DNA of 39,013 nucleotides from Bacteroidales bacterium (GTDB lineage Bacteria; Bacteroidota; Bacteroidia; Bacteroidales; B18-G4): assembly GCA_018400295.1 (NCBI GenBank), contig JAGYMZ010000001.1, positions 134,049 to 173,061 of the forward strand, written 5' to 3'. The notes under the pieces are model-generated. The model made no database searches and had not been told where the DNA came from. It saw only the letters and a list, made by a program, of their open reading frames with translations. The first letter of the stretch is position 1; every line of letters starts with the position of its first letter. Positions 17,241 to 26,095 of this stretch are shown here, piece by piece. Made by a program: the position numbers and the translations under genes.

Positions 17241-20200
17241 ATGCTTAACTTTACGGAAATGAGTTTTGACATTTATAAATCTTCCGCCGGTTCAGGGAAA
17301 ACCTATACCCTGGTCAAAGAATATTTGACCATTCTGTTGCGCAATCCACAGGAATATAATAAGGTCCTGGCCATTACTTTTACCAACAAGGCTGCCAATG
17401 AAATGCGGCAACGCGTTATTCATACATTGCGCTTTTTGTCCGGATATCCGGCAACCGGGAAGCCTCCGGCAGATGCTCTGATACATGACTTGAAAACCCA
17501 GACAGGCATAAAAAGCAATGCGGTACTCAAACTGAAAAGCCGGCAAGCCCTGAGCCTTATTCTGCATAACTATTCCGAATTTTCCATTGGAACGATCGAC
17601 AGCTTTGTTCACAACATCGTAAAAACATTTGCCCATGATCTTAAATTGCCGTACAACTTTGAAGTTGAACTGGACAGGGATTTGTTCATACATCGTGTAG
17701 TTGACCTGCTTATTGGCTATGCCGGACAAGACCCCAAATTGACCAGGGCCCTGATCCAATTTACAGAATCCCGGACCGATTTTGAGGAAAACTGGAATAT
17801 TGAAAGCGCCATTCATTCCTTTGCAAGCAAAATGCTTAGTGAAGATAGTTATCCCTATCTAAAGAAGCTGCGGCATGTATCCATGAGTGAGATGGATTCT
17901 TTAAACATGACGTTAAACAGGTTGATCCATCGTTTTTACACCATTCTCCATCAAAAAGCTGCCAGTGCCTGTGCGCTGGCGGCAAGGGAAAACCTCTCAG
18001 ATGCTTCATTTTTTCAGGGTTCAAGGGGGATATTGTCCTTTTTTCGAAAAGTCAGAGACCATACCACGGATGCCGGCATTCAGAAGATTGTATACAGCAT
18101 GCTGGAAAAAGATAGCTGGGCCGGACCCAAGGCAAGCCCCACGGAAGCTGCTTCGCTTAGGAATATCCAGGAAGAACTGAAGCGTATCCTGAAAGAGATC
18201 GCGGCATTGCTGGAAAACGATCATCCGCGTATTAGGATATATGAAATGATCCGAAGGAATATCTATCCCATGGCGATCCTGAATGAAATAGAAAAAGTGA
18301 TCGATGAATACAGGACAGAGGAAAACCGTATTCACATTTCGGAGATCAACCGTTTGATATCGGATGTTATTGCAAAGGAATCTGTGCCGTTTATTTATGA
18401 ACGAATTGGAGAAAAATACCGGAATTACCTCATTGATGAATTCCAGGATACATCCGTATTGCAATGGAATAATTTGTTGCCCCTGGTTCATAATGCCCTT
18501 GCATCTGGTTATTTTTGCCTGGTCGTCGGAGATGCAAAACAGGCCATTTACCGTTGGAGGGAAGGGGATGCAGAGCAGTTTATCCGCTTGCCGGAAATTG
18601 GTGCTGATCCGGGAGGCAATGCGGATGCCCGGGGTGCATTGATGAAAGCTGTTGCCAAAGAGCGGCCTCTTAATAAAAACTACCGGTCCGCCCGGCAGAT
18701 CGTGCAATTCAATAATGAATTCTTTGGGTTTCTGAGTTCAAAGCTGCCGAAAAAAGTTGGAAATGTTTATTCCGGGTCCAGGCAGGCATGGGCAGGCAAG
18801 GATCCCGGCGGATATGTGGAGATTCGCTGGATTGATGCCGGTGACGATAATAAAGCCTATGAAAAGAATACCCAGGATGCGATCCATGAACAGGTTGATC
18901 ACCTGAGCACCCTGAATTACCGTTTTTCCGACATGGCCATACTTTGCCGTACAAATAAAGAGGGCAGCGCCATTGCGGGTTATTTGCTGGAACATGGGAT
19001 CCGGGTGGTCAGTGCGGATTCCCTTCTTCTGATGCATTCCCCGGATGTCAAGTTTCTGGTCAGTTGTATGTATGTGCTGACCGGATCACGGGACCCTGTT
19101 TTCGTTCTTCAAATGGTGTATTATCTGCATACCAAAAATTGGTTCGGAGCTACCGGTTTTGATCAGCTTATGGATGGTATGTGTGATATGGCTCCAGGAA
19201 GTTTTCTTTCAAACCTTTTTAAGAAAATATCCCTGGTATGGCCCCCGGCCGGATGGCAAAATCTGTCCCTGTATGACCTTGCGGAAACGATCATTCGTCT
19301 TTTCCGCCTGGACCATGGATTTAATCCTTATATTCAGGTATTGCTGGATGGCATTCTGAAAATCGGAGCCGGCCGGAAGAATTCAATACAGGCGTGGCTT
19401 CATTGGTGGGAGGAGAATAAAAATAACCTCTCCTTAAAAATGCCTGAAGATTTAGATGCTGTTCGCGTAATGACCATACACAAAGCCAAGGGACTGGAAT
19501 TTCCTGCTGTCATCTATCCATACGCTGATGAATCATTCCCACCAACAAGACTGGGAAAGGAGGAAGTTTGGCTTGACCTGGACGATCCGGATCTTCCGGG
19601 GCTTCCTGCTGCATTGATACCGGTCAACAGGAAACTGGAGGGGACCCGGTATGAAAAGATATATACCAGCGAATCGGAGAAGTCATGCCTGGATGCGGTA
19701 AACCGTTCTTATGTGACCATGACCAGGGCCGTCAAAAGCCTTTGCATTATTCAGAAAAGGCCGGATGCCAAAGGATCGTCATCCAATGCGATGAGTAAGT
19801 TCATGAACAACTTTGTTCAGGAACGGGGATTCCCCGTTCAGGGCAGCCGGGTCAGGATTGGCACGGAAGAACCTTATAAGCCTTCATCAAGGGAGGAACC
19901 CCGGCATATGTTGGATTTTGATGCATTTTTATCTGTGGATTGGCGGAGAAGGGTACTGATGAGCATGCAGGCCCCCGGTTATTGGGATACAGGATCACCC
20001 GACAAACATCGCCAGTGGGGAACTTTGGTTCATAGGGTTTTATCAGGGATAACATACAAAGAAGATGCAGAAAGGGTCGTTAAGCATTTTGAAATAGACG
20101 GCTTTATTAATGTTGAAGAGGCGGATATCATCCGTAAGGTACTGAAAAAGGTGCTGGAAAGTCCGGAAATGTCCTTTCTGTTCAGTCCCGACTGGAATGT

Positions 20201-20429
20201 TAAAAATGAATGTGAGATATTGGACAGCACAGGGAATATCCATCGGCCAGACAGGTTGTTGATGCGTGGCAATGATGCGGTTATTGTGGATTATAAAACG
20301 GGCACACATAATCCTGCATACCGGTTTCAACTGGAAAAATATGCCCGTTTGGTGGAATCAATGGGAATGGATGTGAAGGGAATGTATCTTTTATATCTGA
20401 ATGAAAAGCCGGATATTGTACGCATATGA
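17241..20429 (+). CDS. AddA/RecB-like UvrD-family helicase with C-terminal PD-(D/E)XK nuclease domain
   Basis: ATP-dependent helicase-nuclease of the type that processes double-strand breaks for recombination. Superfamily I helicase motifs are all visible: Walker A SSAGSGKT (14-21), motif Ia FTNKAANEM, motif II LIDEFQDTS, motif III GDAKQAIYRWREGD, motif IV NYRS, and motifs V/VI in VMTIHKAKGLEFP and YVTMTRAVKSL. The C-terminal nuclease carries WGTLVHRVL, RPDRLL, VDYKTG (Asp1017, Lys1019) and QLEKYARL, so its active site looks intact. The ATG at 17259 (MSFDIYKSSAGSGK) is at least as likely as 17241, since relatives begin there. Bacteroidota usually pair it with an AddB-like nuclease gene; neither neighbour here is one (TamB-like upstream, protease downstream). 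A gap of 182 bases after the TamB-like gene shows no gene. Confidence 0.92.
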   Translation: MLNFTEMSFDIYKSSAGSGKTYTLVKEYLTILLRNPQEYNKVLAITFTNKAANEMRQRVIHTLRFLSGYPATGKPPADALIHDLKTQTGIKSNAVLKLKSRQALSLILHNYSEFSIGTIDSFVHNIVKTFAHDLKLPYNFEVELDRDLFIHRVVDLLIGYAGQDPKLTRALIQFTESRTDFEENWNIESAIHSFASKMLSEDSYPYLKKLRHVSMSEMDSLNMTLNRLIHRFYTILHQKAASACALAARENLSDASFFQGSRGILSFFRKVRDHTTDAGIQKIVYSMLEKDSWAGPKASPTEAASLRNIQEELKRILKEIAALLENDHPRIRIYEMIRRNIYPMAILNEIEKVIDEYRTEENRIHISEINRLISDVIAKESVPFIYERIGEKYRNYLIDEFQDTSVLQWNNLLPLVHNALASGYFCLVVGDAKQAIYRWREGDAEQFIRLPEIGADPGGNADARGALMKAVAKERPLNKNYRSARQIVQFNNEFFGFLSSKLPKKVGNVYSGSRQAWAGKDPGGYVEIRWIDAGDDNKAYEKNTQDAIHEQVDHLSTLNYRFSDMAILCRTNKEGSAIAGYLLEHGIRVVSADSLLLMHSPDVKFLVSCMYVLTGSRDPVFVLQMVYYLHTKNWFGATGFDQLMDGMCDMAPGSFLSNLFKKISLVWPPAGWQNLSLYDLAETIIRLFRLDHGFNPYIQVLLDGILKIGAGRKNSIQAWLHWWEENKNNLSLKMPEDLDAVRVMTIHKAKGLEFPAVIYPYADESFPPTRLGKEEVWLDLDDPDLPGLPAALIPVNRKLEGTRYEKIYTSESEKSCLDAVNRSYVTMTRAVKSLCIIQKRPDAKGSSSNAMSKFMNNFVQERGFPVQGSRVRIGTEEPYKPSSREEPRHMLDFDAFLSVDWRRRVLMSMQAPGYWDTGSPDKHRQWGTLVHRVLSGITYKEDAERVVKHFEIDGFINVEEADIIRKVLKKVLESPEMSFLFSPDWNVKNECEILDSTGNIHRPDRLLMRGNDAVIVDYKTGTHNPAYRFQLEKYARLVESMGMDVKGMYLLYLNEKPDIVRI

Positions 20430-20472
20430 ACAACCACTGGTTCGTTTGTGAACAAAATGATCCGGATTGCTG

Positions 20473-20492
20473 TTTTTGCAATATTGCAAAAA
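20473..20492. repeat. Perfect 20-bp palindrome upstream of the Tricorn-like protease gene
   Basis: Five T, GCAATATTGC, five A: the sequence equals its own reverse complement over 20 bases. It lies 43 bases after the helicase-nuclease stop codon and 84 bases before the protease ATG. The T-run precedes and the A-run follows the centre on both strands, the opposite of a terminator, so a dimeric regulator's operator is the more natural reading. GCTG flanks it on both sides as a direct, not inverted, repeat. Confidence 0.5.
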
Positions 20493-20576
20493 GCTGAATG
20501 ATAAATACTTGCATTTTTTGGCATACATTTCGGACGTACCCGTGGAATATTATTTGTTTAACAAAAATCGATTATT

Positions 20577-23500
20577 ATGAAAAGATTGTTCTTGTTATTT
20601 GTTGGGATCTGTTTTACAGGTATGTTTATACAGGCCCGGGAAAGTGCCAGGCTTATGCGTTTTCCAACGATTTATGAAAATACGGTGATCTTTAGTTATG
20701 CCGGTGATCTGTATACGGTTGATAAAACAGGTGGAATTGCCCGTAAACTTACCAACGATCCCGATGGTTATGAAATGTTTGCCCGGATATCCCCGGATGG
20801 GGAGTTTGTTGCTTTTACGGGGCAATATGATGGCAATACGGAAGTATATGTCATGCCTGTGATGGGAGGTGTCCCGGTTCGTGTTACGTATACGGCAACA
20901 CTAAGCCGTGATGATGTTTCCGACCGGATGGGCCCGAATAATATCGTCATGGCATGGAAAGATGATGACGCAATTGTTTACCGTTCCAGGAAAAAATCCT
21001 TCAATTCATTCAAGGGTCATCTCTATGAAGTTTCCCGGGAAGGAGGTATGTCGGCACAATTACCCTTGCCCAGTGGGGGATTTTGTTCCTATTCCCCGGA
21101 TAAGAAGAAGCTTGCTTTTAACCGGGTTTTCAGGGAATTCCGGACATGGAAATACTATGAAGGTGGAATGGCCGATGATATATGGGTGTATGATTTTGAT
21201 TCCCGGGAGACAGAAAACCTGACGAATAACAACAATCAGGATATTTTCCCCATGTGGCACGGGGACAATATCTATTTCCTGTCGGACCGTGACCGTACCA
21301 TGAACCTGTTCGTAATTGATTATAACACCAGGGAGGTAAGAAAATTAACGAATTATACGGATTATGATGTTAAATTCCCTTCATTGGGAAAAGATGCCAT
21401 TGTTTTTGAAAAAGGCGGGTTTCTCTATTATTTTGATATACGCACGGAACAGGCCATGCAGATTCCTGTTATCATTGCCGGGGACATGGCTTCAGGAAGG
21501 AGCGTTGTTAAAGACGCTTCAAAGCAAATCCATTCCTATGCGGTTTCACCGGCTGGTAAACGGTTGGTATTTGGAGCCCGGGGAGATGTGTTTTCTGTTC
21601 CCGCAGAATCCGGAATTACATGGAACCTGACAAAATCTTCGGGTGTCCACGACCGGAATGTTGAATGGTCGCCCAATGGAAAGTATATTTCTTTCATATC
21701 TGATATGACCGGAGAGGATGAAATATACATCATGGCCGGGGATGGCAGCCAAGGTCCTGTTCAACTTACTTTCAACAATACTACATACGAATACAATCCC
21801 ATTTGGTCACCGGATTCAAAAAAACTCCTTTGGTCGGATAAAGCCTTAAACCTGAATTATCTTGACATTGACACCAAAGAGCTTGTTGTTGCCGACCATG
21901 CGGAGGATTGGGAGATCCGGTCATACAACTGGTCACCGGACAACAAATGGATTACATACATTGTCCCCGATAATTTCGGGGTTTCCAGGGTATGGGTATA
22001 TAACCTGGAAACAAAGGAAAAACAAGCGGTGACCGACGAATGGTATAATTGCGGAGATCCCGTGTTCAGTGATGATGGCAAGTATTTGTTTTTTACATCC
22101 AACCGGGACTTTAATCCCATCTACAGCTGGACGGAATGGAACCACGCATACCAGGATATGAGCAAAGTGTACTTTGTTACCCTTGAAAAAAGCACTGCTT
22201 CTCCATTTGAGCCCGAGAACGATACGGTTGAAGTGAAGGAGGTGAAGGATGCCGGGTCAAAAGGTGCAAAAGGCAAATCCAATGATAAAGTTCAGGATGA
22301 AGATGAACCGGTCCGTGTCAACATAGATTTTGATGGCATTATAAACCGCGTGGAAGGCCTTCCCATAGATGCCGGGCGATACTGGAGCATAACCCCGGTT
22401 GACAATGCCGTGTATTATATGCAGAATTCATCCAAAGACAGCAAGGCCAGTCTTAAGCTTTTTGATTTAAAAGACAAGAAAGAAAAAGATCTCGGGCATA
22501 TCAAGGGATATATTGTCTCTGCCGACAGAAGTAAAATGCTGGTTGTCCAGAACAGCAAGAAGTATGCTGTGATCGATTTGCCGAAATCCGAGATTAAGCC
22601 TGAAAAATTTGTGGACCTTGGCAATATGGAAGTCCGGATTGACCTCAACGAAGAATGGGCGCAGATCTTTCGGGAAGCATGGAGACAAATGCGTGAATTC
22701 TTTTATGCGCCGAATATGCACGGTCTGGATTGGGATGCCGTTTATGATAAGTATTCCGTTTTGCTTCCTTATGTGAACAACCGGAATGACCTGAATTATG
22801 TCATGGGTGAAATGATCGGGGAGCTGAATGTTGGGCATGCATATGTCAGTGGCGGTGATAAGCCTAAGCCGGAAAGGATCAAGACCGGTTTGCTTGGTGC
22901 CGAACTTAAAAAAGGCGAGCATGGCTATTATGTGATTGAAAAAATCCTTGAAGGGGAAAACTGGACCAGCAGCAAACGGTCTCCGCTGACTGAAATTGGT
23001 GTGGATGTTCATGAGGGGGATTTTATACTTGCCGTAAACGGCGAACCTACGGATCAAATGGATAATATTTACCGTTCACTGGCTGGTAAAGCAGGGGAGC
23101 AGGTCGAACTGACAGTTAACGGGGATCCCGTCATGGAAGGGAGTAAGAAAGTTATTGTCAAGCCCATCGATGACGAATCCCATCTTTATTATTATAACTG
23201 GGTCCGGGAAAATATTGAGAAAGTGAATGAGGCAACGGACGGACAGGTTGGGTATATTCATATCCCGGATATGGGCCCCGGAGGATTGAATGAATTTGTC
23301 AAGCATTTTTATCCGCAACTGAATAAAAAAGCCCTGATCATTGATGACCGTGGAAATGGAGGAGGGAATGTTTCCCCGATGATCATTGAGCGCCTGCGCA
23401 GGGAGCTTGTATTGATGCGTATGGCCAGGAATACAGATTATTACACCATGCCGCGTCAAATCCTGGTTGGTCCTAAAGTATTGCTGATCGATAATTATTC

Positions 23501-23849
23501 TGCTTCCGACGGCGACCTTTTTGCGTACCAGTTTAAAGAGATGGGCCTGGGTAAGGTGATTGGTGTCAGGACATGGGGCGGTGTTGTGGGTATCCGCGGT
23601 TCTTTGCCATTTATTGACGGAGGCGATCTCCGGAAACCTGAATTCTCAACGTATGATCTGGAAGGGAACTGGGCAATTGAAGGTGTTGGTGTGGAACCGG
23701 ACATCCGGGTGGAAAACGATCCGGCAAAAGAATATGCCGGTGAGGATGAACAGTTGAATAAAGCCATCGAAGTGATTTTGAAAGAAATGGAGGATTTCCC
23801 TTATGAAAAACTTCAGCCCATTCCTCCGTATCCGGACAAGACAAACTAA
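20577..23849 (+). CDS. Tricorn-type protease homolog (peptidase family S41)
   Basis: Large self-compartmentalising-type peptidase. The 1090-residue product begins with a signal peptide (MKRLFLLFVGICFTGMFIQA), so unlike archaeal Tricorn it is probably exported to the periplasm. Two beta-propeller regions follow (about 25-320 and 320-560), rich in WSPNGKYISF/SPDSKKLLW-like TolB/WD-type repeats. A Lys/Glu-rich linker (about 545-580), a core domain, a PDZ domain (about 760-860) and the S41 catalytic domain complete it. Catalytic residues that fit the Tricorn scheme are His754 in VGHAY, Ser977 followed by Asp978 in YSASDGD, and Glu1035 in IEGVGVEPD. The residue before the histidine is Gly where archaeal Tricorn has Ser745. 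It probably degrades peptides produced by other proteases. It is followed by a strong terminator. Confidence 0.93.
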   Translation: MKRLFLLFVGICFTGMFIQARESARLMRFPTIYENTVIFSYAGDLYTVDKTGGIARKLTNDPDGYEMFARISPDGEFVAFTGQYDGNTEVYVMPVMGGVPVRVTYTATLSRDDVSDRMGPNNIVMAWKDDDAIVYRSRKKSFNSFKGHLYEVSREGGMSAQLPLPSGGFCSYSPDKKKLAFNRVFREFRTWKYYEGGMADDIWVYDFDSRETENLTNNNNQDIFPMWHGDNIYFLSDRDRTMNLFVIDYNTREVRKLTNYTDYDVKFPSLGKDAIVFEKGGFLYYFDIRTEQAMQIPVIIAGDMASGRSVVKDASKQIHSYAVSPAGKRLVFGARGDVFSVPAESGITWNLTKSSGVHDRNVEWSPNGKYISFISDMTGEDEIYIMAGDGSQGPVQLTFNNTTYEYNPIWSPDSKKLLWSDKALNLNYLDIDTKELVVADHAEDWEIRSYNWSPDNKWITYIVPDNFGVSRVWVYNLETKEKQAVTDEWYNCGDPVFSDDGKYLFFTSNRDFNPIYSWTEWNHAYQDMSKVYFVTLEKSTASPFEPENDTVEVKEVKDAGSKGAKGKSNDKVQDEDEPVRVNIDFDGIINRVEGLPIDAGRYWSITPVDNAVYYMQNSSKDSKASLKLFDLKDKKEKDLGHIKGYIVSADRSKMLVVQNSKKYAVIDLPKSEIKPEKFVDLGNMEVRIDLNEEWAQIFREAWRQMREFFYAPNMHGLDWDAVYDKYSVLLPYVNNRNDLNYVMGEMIGELNVGHAYVSGGDKPKPERIKTGLLGAELKKGEHGYYVIEKILEGENWTSSKRSPLTEIGVDVHEGDFILAVNGEPTDQMDNIYRSLAGKAGEQVELTVNGDPVMEGSKKVIVKPIDDESHLYYYNWVRENIEKVNEATDGQVGYIHIPDMGPGGLNEFVKHFYPQLNKKALIIDDRGNGGGNVSPMIIERLRRELVLMRMARNTDYYTMPRQILVGPKVLLIDNYSASDGDLFAYQFKEMGLGKVIGVRTWGGVVGIRGSLPFIDGGDLRKPEFSTYDLEGNWAIEGVGVEPDIRVENDPAKEYAGEDEQLNKAIEVILKEMEDFPYEKLQPIPPYPDKTN

Positions 23850-23873
23850 TTGATCCGGGGAATTAATTCAAAA

Positions 23874-23902
23874 GGGACGCATCTGTTGCGTCTCTTTTTT
23901 TT
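23874..23902 (+). terminator. Rho-independent terminator after the Tricorn-like protease gene
   Basis: An 8-bp stem GGGACGCA/TGCGTCTC (one G-T wobble) with a 5-base loop is followed by eight T residues. It begins 24 bases after the protease stop codon. The T-run ends only 11 bases before the ATG of the next gene on the same strand, which leaves almost no room for a separate promoter. Confidence 0.88.
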
Positions 23903-23913
23903 GTCTTTGGCGT

Positions 23914-25686
23914 ATGATGAAAATATCCTTGTGGTTTGTTATGGCGTGCTGGATCACCGCTCTTCAGGGTCAGGTTATCATTCAGGAAGGACCGGTATCG
24001 GGGGTATGGGAAAAGACCGATTCCCCTTTTTGGATTGAAGGGGATGTATGCATCCCTGCTGATTCCGCATTGACCATTGAACCGGGGGTGGATGTCGTTT
24101 TCCGGGGAAAATATAAAATGGAAGTATACGGGGTTTTGGATGCTTCCGGTGCTGCTGACGACAGCATACGGTTCTTTCCTGCGGATACGCTGGAGGGTTG
24201 GAAGGGACTGGCCCTGTATTCGCAGGTCAACGCTGCACAGGATTCGACAAGGATCCAATATGCAATCCTGGAAAATGCTGTGAATACAGATGGTGATGGA
24301 TTTGGAGGCGCCTTGTATATTGAGAATTCAGTCCGGATTGCTTTTCGTCACAATACGGTCCGGTATTCTGCAGCGGAACATGGAGGTGCGGCTTATCTTA
24401 AAAATTCCCCGCTGATCATTCAATATTCAGAATTTTATGGAAATCATGCTGCAAATCGTGGAGGCGCCCTGTATCTGTTACAATCCGGTGCATCGTTTTT
24501 TTTCACGGATGTATACAGCAACACGGCATTTGCCGGTGCTGCGATGTATGCCCGGATCTCTGATGTTGCCATGGAGGATGTTCATGTGGAAGGCAATATA
24601 AGCCAGGGCGGCGGTGGGGGCATCGTATTGCATGAAGGATCTGATTTCACGGTACATAATTCCAGGATATCGGATAATCTGGCCCATGGCAGCGGGGGTG
24701 GGGTTGCCATACTCGAAAATTCGGTCAGTGCATTTTCCTATACGGAAATTTCCGGAAATTCTGCCATTCATGATCAATTCCTGGCTTTTGGCGGTGGCGT
24801 CTTTGTTACAGCCTTTGATAATGCGATCACTTTTACAAACTGTGTATTTGACGGGAATCAGAGTGATGACGAAGGCGGAGCCGTGTTTACCGAATCCGGC
24901 ATGGATGCCATTAATTGTTTGTTTTCAGGAAACCATACCAATGGTTATGTCGCACAGGGTGGGGGCGGTATTTACCTTGGTCAAAATAATGCCGGAATTA
25001 TAAATTGCACTTTTGCATCCAATGATTCTGACCTCGGGGCAGACCTATACATATATGATGCCTCTGCGACCATTTATAATTCTATTTTCTGGGATCCGGG
25101 CAGGTTACAGGGAAACCTGATCTACCTTAACGGGAACAATGCTACGGCGTACTTTGCGGTTCATTATTCAAACATACAGGATGGTGCCGGATCCGTTTCA
25201 GGAACCGGCGCATATGATGTGTTTTTTGGCGAAGGTATGATCAGTCTGGATCCGGTGTTTTCACAAGAACCGGGTTCTTATGAATTGGAGGAGGGGTCTC
25301 CGTGCATAGACGCCGGCTTGCTTGACAGCTTGTCTTTGCTTATACCGCCTCTTGATCTGAATAAAGATCCAAGGGTTGTCAACGGCATGGTTGATATGGG
25401 CCCCTATGAGTATCAGGATGCTGTGGGTATTGGATGTCTGGTGATGCAGGACCGGAATGTTGACGTGTATCCCAATCCGGCTGATGATCATGTTACGATA
25501 CTTTCCACACGGAACATATCCTTTATAACGATCCGGAGTATTTCCGGAAATGTTGTATTGCATAGGCTGACAGGGGGGGATAAGAAAGTTGTCCTGAAGC
25601 CGGTTGATCTTGCTCCCGGCATGTATGTCGTGGTTGCCGGCTTCAACGGGATGGAGTTCCAATCCTGTAAATTGCTCATTCAATAA
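23914..25686 (+). CDS. Secreted right-handed beta-helix protein with type IX secretion C-terminal domain
   Basis: The 590-residue product has a signal peptide (MMKISLWFVMACWITALQGQ) for export to the periplasm and a C-terminal type IX secretion sorting domain from about 510: VDVYPNP (516-522), then a beta-sandwich with LAPGMYVV and a terminal KLLIQ. It should therefore cross the outer membrane through the T9SS and be attached to the surface or released. The middle (about 40-490) is built of parallel beta-helix coils with glycine-rich turns (GGALYL, GGGGIVLHEGSDF, GGGVAILENS, GGAVFTESGMD), as in polymorphic outer membrane or pectate-lyase-like folds; no catalytic site is evident. PCIDAG near residue 465 is typical of such proteins. 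It starts 11 bases after the terminator of the previous gene, and ATG 23917 is an equal start. Confidence 0.9.
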   Translation: MMKISLWFVMACWITALQGQVIIQEGPVSGVWEKTDSPFWIEGDVCIPADSALTIEPGVDVVFRGKYKMEVYGVLDASGAADDSIRFFPADTLEGWKGLALYSQVNAAQDSTRIQYAILENAVNTDGDGFGGALYIENSVRIAFRHNTVRYSAAEHGGAAYLKNSPLIIQYSEFYGNHAANRGGALYLLQSGASFFFTDVYSNTAFAGAAMYARISDVAMEDVHVEGNISQGGGGGIVLHEGSDFTVHNSRISDNLAHGSGGGVAILENSVSAFSYTEISGNSAIHDQFLAFGGGVFVTAFDNAITFTNCVFDGNQSDDEGGAVFTESGMDAINCLFSGNHTNGYVAQGGGGIYLGQNNAGIINCTFASNDSDLGADLYIYDASATIYNSIFWDPGRLQGNLIYLNGNNATAYFAVHYSNIQDGAGSVSGTGAYDVFFGEGMISLDPVFSQEPGSYELEEGSPCIDAGLLDSLSLLIPPLDLNKDPRVVNGMVDMGPYEYQDAVGIGCLVMQDRNVDVYPNPADDHVTILSTRNISFITIRSISGNVVLHRLTGGDKKVVLKPVDLAPGMYVVVAGFNGMEFQSCKLLIQ

Positions 25687-25753
25687 AGAGGCAAAGACAT
25701 AGATCCTTCAGGTACACGTCGTTGCCCCTGTCCACACATAAGGATTTCAAGAT

Positions 25754-26077
25754 CTAGGCTTCAGGTGTGGGACCACCAAGATTGAACGGTGGAATGATGT
25801 CCCCGCTTTCCGGGATGTCTATTTCGCCGTAAAGGGATTCGAATTTTGTCAGGTTTTCTTTAAGGGCTCTGAACAATCGTTTCGCATGCTGGGGGGTAAG
25901 GATGATCCTTGATTGAACGCGTGCCTTGGGTATACCGGGCATCATTTTGATAAAATCAATAATAAACTCAGAATTGGAATGTGTGATCATAGCCAGATTG
26001 GAATAAATCCCTTCGGCTACTTCCTCTTTCAGTTCTATATTGATTTGATTCTTTTTTTTATCTTGTTGATCTGCCAT
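25754..26077 (-). CDS. DUF3467 family protein
   Basis: The 107-residue product matches the DUF3467 family (Pfam PF11950), small proteins of unknown function commonly found directly after rpoC in Bacteroidota. Visible family features are a lysine-rich, possibly disordered N-terminus, INIELKEEVAEGIYSNLAMITHSNSEF, the helix DFIKMMPG, and RIILTPQHAKRLFRALKENL. It ends with a Pro-rich tail. It starts 18 bases after the rpoC stop codon and is the last gene of the transcription cluster; the next gene on the right of its stop is convergent. No clear terminator is seen in the 67 bases between the two stops. The conserved position beside rpoC hints at a role linked to transcription, but this is inference only. 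Confidence 0.9.
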   Translation of the reverse strand: MADQQDKKKNQINIELKEEVAEGIYSNLAMITHSNSEFIIDFIKMMPGIPKARVQSRIILTPQHAKRLFRALKENLTKFESLYGEIDIPESGDIIPPFNLGGPTPEA

Positions 26078-26095
26078 GATTAATGATTTATAATT

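Noticed and set aside
18021-18707. 228-codon minus-strand frame opposite the AddA-like gene
   Set aside because: The plus-strand protein carries every helicase motif through this stretch, and the antisense translation is rich in Phe, His and Ile with no recognisable fold.
22467-23057. 196-codon minus-strand frame opposite the Tricorn-like gene
   Set aside because: Antisense to the core and PDZ part of a protein with intact motifs; no family similarity recognised.
25687-25753. Possible terminator shared by the convergent beta-helix and DUF3467 genes
   Set aside because: Only long-range weak pairing (ATCCTT with AAGGAT) and no T-run on either strand.
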